Positions 58,508-64,000 of a stretch of DNA of 64,000 nucleotides are shown in pieces. The notes under the pieces were generated by a model. It did not search any database and was not told the DNA's origin. It saw only the letters and a list, made by a program, of their open reading frames with translations. Each line of letters starts with the position of its first letter. The first letter of the stretch is position 1. The stretch covers positions 59,190,789-59,254,788 of the forward strand of contig JAJLRJ010000001.1 in the NCBI GenBank assembly GCA_024195265.1, given 5' to 3'. A program made the translations under genes and the position numbers. Origin of the DNA: Dendrophyllia cribrosa (lineage: Eukaryota > Cnidaria > Anthozoa > Scleractinia > Dendrophylliidae).

Positions 58508-58812
58508 ATGGGAAGTCGTTGTGTTGTACAGGAGTGCAGCAATGAGACTGACAGAGCGGCCGGGATCGCGCTGCATGCGAGCCGGATCGATAAAACGATT
58601 GATTGTTAGAACCAAGGGGAAGAATTTCCATCCTCACCAAGGACACGTTTTGTTTGTATTTTCTCGATTCACATCGAGGAAAACCGTTTTACTCGGGCTT
58701 TCAACCCATGCCTAGCATATGGAAAAAGGGGAGCGATCAACAGATTGTAAATCTGAAAAAAATCTCGAAAAGAAGAAGAAGAAGCGACAAAAGGTGCGCG
58801 CAAAGTGTGTGA
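58508..58812 (+). pseudogene. Decayed THAP-domain fragment
   Basis: The first frame reads MGSRCVVQECSNETDRA then GIALHASRIDKTIDC and stops. A second frame continues with VRTKGKNFHP, and a third with SIWKKGSDQQI and a basic KRRRR run. Known: THAP domains begin with a Cys-x(2-4)-Cys near the start, then conserved basic residues and a distal Cys-x2-His. The N-terminal pair is present (C5, C10) and the distal pair is lost in the shifts. Inferred: first-exon remnant of a THAP protein, the DNA-binding domain used by P-element-like transposases and many host proteins. Confidence 0.55.
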
Positions 58813-58986
58813 ATATTCTCATATTATAAAGCTTACTGATTGTTTTTATCTGGTGATTTCTCGCTAGCTTGCTTTACACTCATACAAAAAGTAGTCACAA
58901 TACACTTTTTTATATCGTGTTTCTCAAGTACCAAACCCTGATTAAACGAATAAATAATGTAAGCGTGAAAGCTTTTATTAACTTAA

Positions 58987-60879
58987 CTTAAAGTGCCTAT
59001 GAAATGAATTTTTTTCCTTCGTTTTTCATTAGTTTATTATGTCCAAAGAACGAAAACAATAATCATTTCCCGAGGAAAAGAAAGAAAATCGGTTTTTTAG
59101 CTCCTCGAAGATGCGTCACTTCGGTTGAAAAGTGGCTCCAATTTTTGGAGAGCCTGGGGGCGAGTGGGCGTGCGTGATGACGTAAATAGTATGACACATT
59201 GGTTTGTTTACGCTATAATTCCCTTGGAATCCTTTAGCATGATGGTCATTTTGCCAACGTTTTTGGCTGTACAAATGTCAGACAGCGAAACTTTGTTTCT
59301 TTACAGTCCTCTGAAGGTGAAGAGGATCAGTTTCGGATCACTCTTGATCAACTGAAATGATCGTGTCCACTGTAGTTTTGCCGTAGCGAGACGAACCGAC
59401 TGTGCCGCTTGAGTGAAGGAAGTGAACATGAATAAGACGGACTTTGATCATTTAGATTATTGAACGTGAAAGGTATCCATTTCAGTAGCACAGCGTCTCA
59501 GTGGTTCGCCAGTTGAGTTGTAATCTTATTGAACGCAGAGGCGTTTTTGTTATTTCTTTTTAGTGGCTCGTTGACTAGCGTTTATCGAACGCGAACGATA
59601 TATTTGTAGTACAAACAAATCAAGATATTAGCGCATTAGCGACTCTGCCGGTCTTCTCTGAAGTTCATTGATCGCGCGTGGAGGTTATGAACTTATTTTA
59701 TCGGCTTGGCAATTCGCTCGTCTACTTAAAAGTTCTTTTTTCAATGCGAAGGATATGTCTTGGCGGCTTGCTAGTTGAAAGTTTCTAAATTATACTGACA
59801 TGTTATGCATATCCGAGGTGGTGTTTTACAGGCGGCTTGATGAATTGAATGTGAATGGTGTATTTTTAGCGGCAAGGTGCCTTGATAGCGTATTTTTTTA
59901 TTTATTTATTCAAAATGTTTGAACTCAAGTATATACGTAATAATTATGCTTCTTAGTTCAGTGTCTTGTCAGCGATTGATCGTTTCTGGAAATTTTAACC
60001 ACTTGGCGGCTTGTAAGTGAGTTCAAAGTATCGTGTTTACATTTATGTCTGATTTATATTTCATTGTATAAAAATTCAGATCGAACACGCAATGATTCAG
60101 CGATGTATTTTGTTTCGAATAGTCTTACGCATTTGTACGTGTAGATTTTTGATAGATGTTCCGTAGAATAAACGCCTTCCAGTGAACACTTGCGTCGCTG
60201 CACTTTGAATTTTATAATTCGGAATACCGTATAAACATTTATATTACTCGCCAGTCAGCGCCGATCGAGTCAGTATATTTTTGTGGGCCTCACTGACTTC
60301 GACGGCTCTCCAGTCGAGCCGAGGCTTGAAGGAACTTCCAAACAGGATATGGATTGGAAAAATTATGCTTGATTAAACGGCCTCACCGGCCGGAATGTTA
60401 TTTTCTTTTGCAAAATAATATTAATCTTAACAATAAGCGCTTTCATTGAAAACAACATCGCTTGACGTACCCTTTCCGATGTCGACGAACAAATTTCGTG
60501 TATTTCGCCGGCCTATTTGCCTCTGGAGCAAAATAAAGCTTTGTTACACCCTCTGTTATCGAAGAATTCTAATATCTCGTATGTTTGAGGCCGCTCGCCA
60601 CATAATATTGGTCCACCTCTAGCGACGTCTCTTGTCAGCTCTCCTGTTCTCTATATTCCCGCAGCAGTTTGTACAACTATTTACGTCACAGTGAAAAATG
60701 ACACTGATTTTGGCCGCGCACAAATTGGAGCCACTTTTTAGCGCCAAGAACCTAAATTTGAGACCATAAAAAAAGCATTTCGCATCGTCCCTAACACTTT
60801 AAACCTTTTATTCCAAGGTCTAAAAAGGTGAAACTTTCGATACATCAAAAAATAAATTTCATTTCATAGGCACTTTAAG
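58987..60879. mobile_element. 1.9-kb inverted-repeat element, non-autonomous
   Basis: Ends CTTAAAGTGCCTATGAAATG and its complement (to 60879). About 140 bp further in, a second inverted pair occurs (AGTGGCTCCAATTTTTGGAG near 59131 and AATTGGAGCCACTTTTT near 60725). The interior has no transposase-like coding region. Confidence 0.7.
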
Positions 60880-61021
60880 CCTAAGTTTGTATTAATCTTT
60901 CCCCCGCCTCGATTAGCCTTTTAATTTTTATGTTGTTTGACTTTCAGTCGCCTATGACTGGGCTACTCCCTCCCCTCCTCCCCCCACTCCACCCTAATAC
61001 TGAATCCTGGTAGTTTTAAAA
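60880..61021. other. Spacer
   Basis: Nothing recognised. Confidence 0.35.
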
Positions 61022-61615
61022 AGGATGATTTAAAAGGACATCGAGGACAGCAGATTCTCTGAGACTTTAAATGTGCAAACATATCATTTTCAGTCAGACC
61101 CTTTTTATGGGTTTTTTGGACCTCATAAGCCAAGAATAGAAGCATATGAATTGAAATCTTGCATGGAACACTCTGAGTATGTCTAGACAATCGAAACGAA
61201 AGGGCAAGTCTGTATATTTCACTGCTTGCAATTCTGGTCTGAAAAGAGAATGACATTTTGATATAATTTCTTGTTACCTCATTTGCATCAACATAGCTTT
61301 TTGGACCAGAAACGGTGAGAATTCAACGAAATCACATGAAAACTTCTAGAATGCAGATGAGCATGTGCATGTGTAGGAAACCACAGGGGAAGTCTGTGTC
61401 TGTCACCTCTGAGACTTGAAAACAGAATGACATTTTCCGTCAGAACTTTATAAGGGTTGTGGGGGACAGACTTTTGGACCTCATGGAATTGAAGCAAATG
61501 ACTAAAATCTTGCATGCAACACTCTGAGTATGTCTTGATAATAGAAACAAAAGAGCAAGTTTGTATCTTCCACCGTTTCAATCTAAGTCTCAAAAGAAAA
61601 TGATATTTTGACCTA
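61022..61615. repeat. Diverged tandem duplication, period about 360 bp
   Basis: Blocks such as TTGCATGSAACACTCTGAGT, TTTTGGACCTCAT and GAGACTTRAAA recur at the same spacing in 61022-61262 and about 61390-61615. The open minus-strand frames across both copies are unrelated to known proteins. Confidence 0.6.
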
Positions 61616-62316
61616 TTTCTTGTCAGAAAATATGTACATCAACAATGTATAAACACATTTTGTCTACTAATAAATTTGTTGTTGTTGTTGTTATACATGA
61701 TATTGACTCTACATTTTCAAGTATAAATACTGAAGAATAACCAAGAAAAAATTGAAGGTTGCTTACAACAGTTTTCATGTTTACTACATTTTGGTAAGTT
61801 CATGCATTTTCCCAACCCTCACTGCACCCAACAATGAATGTATCAACTGTTACCATACAATAGACTATAGTGTATCAAAATCAGAGAGACTTGCTTGGGC
61901 CAGGCTGAATACATGTATTTGACTATGCATTAGAATAAGAAAAAGTTTACAAATTAACAAAAATAATTGGGAGCAGATTTCCAACAATTGCACAATAATC
62001 TGAATAACAAACTTACACAATCTGCTCCAAAGAATATTGTTTTTTTATGTATATTACTTTGTAAACACATACTTTTACTCAGGTGACATAGAATAATACG
62101 ATAAGAAAAATGGGGATTACTGGGTAAACTTTCATACCATAAGTCCCAGAAGATAATTAGTCAGTCTCACTGATTTGGCTACTGTTGCTATGGTAACAGT
62201 TAATAGCAGCATGTAAAACATTTTTGGGTTCAGTGGAAGTTGGACATGACTGTTATCATTCAAGGCCCAGTTGCCAAAATTGCCTACAATATGTGGATGC
62301 CTGTTACCAGAAAATA
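61616..62316. other. Spacer
   Basis: No gene recognised. A short GTT microsatellite lies near 61675-61692. Confidence 0.4.
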
Positions 62317-62489
62317 CAGTCAACTCTCTCTAAGACAGACACAGTCAGGACTGGCCCCAACTGTCCATCTTAGAGAGGTATCTATCTTATAGAGAGCTTA
62401 GTTACAGTAAAATGACTGAAAAACTGAACAGCACCGACCAACACCAGGTGTCCCTTTTATAGAGGTGTCCGTTAAGTGAGAGTTGACTG
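62317..62489. mobile_element. Pogo/Tigger-like MITE, compact copy
   Basis: 173 bp, ends CAGTCAACTCTCTCTAAGAC and AAGTGAGAGTTGACTG, flanked by TA on both sides. Sister of 40380-40825. Confidence 0.85.
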
Positions 62490-63721
62490 TATAGCCAAAA
62501 AATCCAGTGGTGTGAAACTGGAAACCTGATGTGAGCCACCTTACATAGCTTGTGTACATAGAAAACATCTCATTGCAAATTGTTGTTGTCTTGCACATTT
62601 ATTTTCTCATTGATAACTGTACTTATTCACATCTGGATATAATAAATACAATGTATTGATAAAACCTTTGTTTTGAAGGTCAAAGAAATGTTTTTTTGAA
62701 ACATTTAGTCCTCCCCCCCTTCTTCTTTGTAGTAAGTGTGCTCCTCATCAGAATTTGGGAAGGTTTGCCTGATGCACAGATTGGTGATGTGCCACAGATC
62801 TCAGGAACCTAAAGAAATGAAAATTACAGAGGATGTTTTTGAGTGTATACAAATGTGGTTATTTGGACTTGTCGTTCGACCTTGCCATATGGTGTTTGTG
62901 GGTGGACATAGTTTGAGTGGTGAAGCTACATGTATTAAAAGGGATAGGAACTGGCAAGCTAAGTTGGTATTTTCCATTCTTTTTAATGCCAACAATACTG
63001 CCACTGTGCAAGCAATCACATCCTCTATATTAATATGGTTTGCAGAGTTGTTGCCTTAAAGTTCTTTTATCTTAGATGGGAAATGACATTTTTATTGTTC
63101 TTGTTTATACGTATATAGAAACCGCTTTTGGTAAGCCAAACTCAGAAGGAACACTAACATGGATTGTTGTTATAAATGTAGGTTTGCACAATAAAATACA
63201 GTAATAATAATTTATTAATATTGTAATACAATGTATGTAATAATAATTGTAATAAAGTTGTTGTTGTTGTTGTAAGTTGTTGTTCAGTTTGTAGTAAATT
63301 CCATAAAATGAATTAATGTTTTCAAACATAGCTACAATGAACTTGCAATTACCCAGGATTAGAGAGCGTTATTCTAAACTCCCTTGACAGGAAACGATAT
63401 CAGGTTTAATAAATTTGTGCCTATATGAAATGGAGAGGAAACTTGGTATCAATTAGAACAGAACGATGAGCTGAAATTGACGCCATTGTGCACAGCTTTC
63501 ATTTAGATTCTCACTTATAAACAGCAGTGCATTTTCGATGGTAAAAAAGAACAATAAGCTTATTCGGAACTGAAACTATACTGTACGCTTTCCTTATTGC
63601 GCCACTGTGAAGTTATAAAACATCAAGACAAAACTTGCGAAAGTCTGTAGTTAACCTCAAGGTAAACTGGCTTCTGCTTCAATAAGTCTCCGAGAACACA
63701 TTAAACAATTCATCTACATAC
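62490..63721. other. Right-hand spacer
   Basis: An open plus-strand stretch at 62736-63059 shows no known domain and is not called. A GTT microsatellite lies at 63257-63274. Confidence 0.4.
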
Positions 63722-64000
63722 CAATATTTGGTGTCTTCCTCGCCAGAAAAAAGAATCAGCAAAGCCTGCTCTTCCTCCTCGTTGGCCTCTAGAAGACTCC
63801 TAGAGCTACAAATAATAGCTAGCTGTCCAAGTTTTCGGCTGCCTCTTCTTCAGTCGGAACTGGCTCTACAGAGTCATCGCAATTGACGATTTCTTCTTTT
63901 TCATTGCCCATATCGTGTGAAGACGATCCAGACAAGCTTTCTGAATAACTGTTGTCACTACAACTTTGAAATTCGTCGCTAAAAGGGTCTCTAGAAGCCC
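63722..64000 (-). pseudogene. Partial acidic coding exon at the window edge, apparently frameshifted
   Basis: Read from the right edge the frame gives ASRDPFSDEFQ, a serine-rich stretch, then EEIVNCDDSVEPVPTEEEAA and a TAG at 63821-63819. A second frame resumes at once with LLEANEEEEQALLILFSGEE and ends at a GTATGT donor (63721-63716). The acidic, serine-rich lead-in followed by FSGEED resembles the start of the cnidarian proteins with a P2X7-type C-terminal domain, but that domain itself would lie in the next exon and is not seen. The start codon is outside the window. The break could be a true frameshift or mis-read splicing. Confidence 0.35.

Noticed and set aside
62736..63059. 107-codon open frame near the right end
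   Set aside because: Composition is not clearly coding and no known motif was seen. An antisense frame of similar length overlaps it.

Overview
The window is animal nuclear DNA. Genes are split into many short exons with GT-AG introns, the intergenic DNA is AT-rich, and it is crowded with small inverted-repeat transposons. The gene content (a cluster of small secreted mannose-type C-type lectins, a KDZ-family transposase, a THAP remnant) fits an anthozoan cnidarian, most likely a stony coral. That is an inference from gene families, since no species marker is present. No rRNA, tRNA, CRISPR or prokaryotic feature was seen.

Region 1 (about 2.93-23.04 kb) looks like one very large DNA transposon. 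A 54-bp perfect inverted repeat (2929-2982 and 22984-23037) encloses two divergently transcribed multi-exon genes. On the minus strand (12667-6245, ten exons, 752 codons) is a protein joining a compact SF3/AAA-type P-loop ATPase, a coiled coil and a C-terminal PHD finger; it carries one in-frame TAA in a frame-neutral exon. On the plus strand (14322-19494, seven exons, 664 aa) is a complete KDZ-type (Kyakuja-Dileera-Zisupton) transposase with its cysteine cluster and candidate D, D, E residues. A 1.7-kb, 8-bp-unit minisatellite just inside the left repeat resembles the inner edge of that repeat. At least nine smaller elements sit inside this unit, none of them in an exon.

Region 2 (about 24.7-57.5 kb) is a tandem array of lectin genes, all on the minus strand. 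Each has exon 1 (signal peptide), exon 2 (28-29 residue helical linker) and exon 3 (C-type lectin domain with EPN and WND). Units 1, 3, 4 and 5 are open (188, 184, 185 and 189 aa). Unit 2 is a pseudogene with three lesions. A sixth unit survives only as 3' flank at 39.5-40.3 kb. Units 1 and 4 have a second signal-peptide exon further upstream. Because the units are paralogous, several transposon insertions can be read against an empty site in the same window: a TTAA-flanked element in the 3' region of unit 3 and a 650-bp foldback just upstream of the start codon of unit 5.

Region 3 (57.5-64 kb) is mostly transposon debris: a one-and-a-half-copy element, a decayed THAP-domain fragment, a 1.9-kb inverted-repeat element, a small TA-flanked element, and at the right edge a partial acidic coding stretch read on the minus strand. 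The first 1.6 kb shows no gene.
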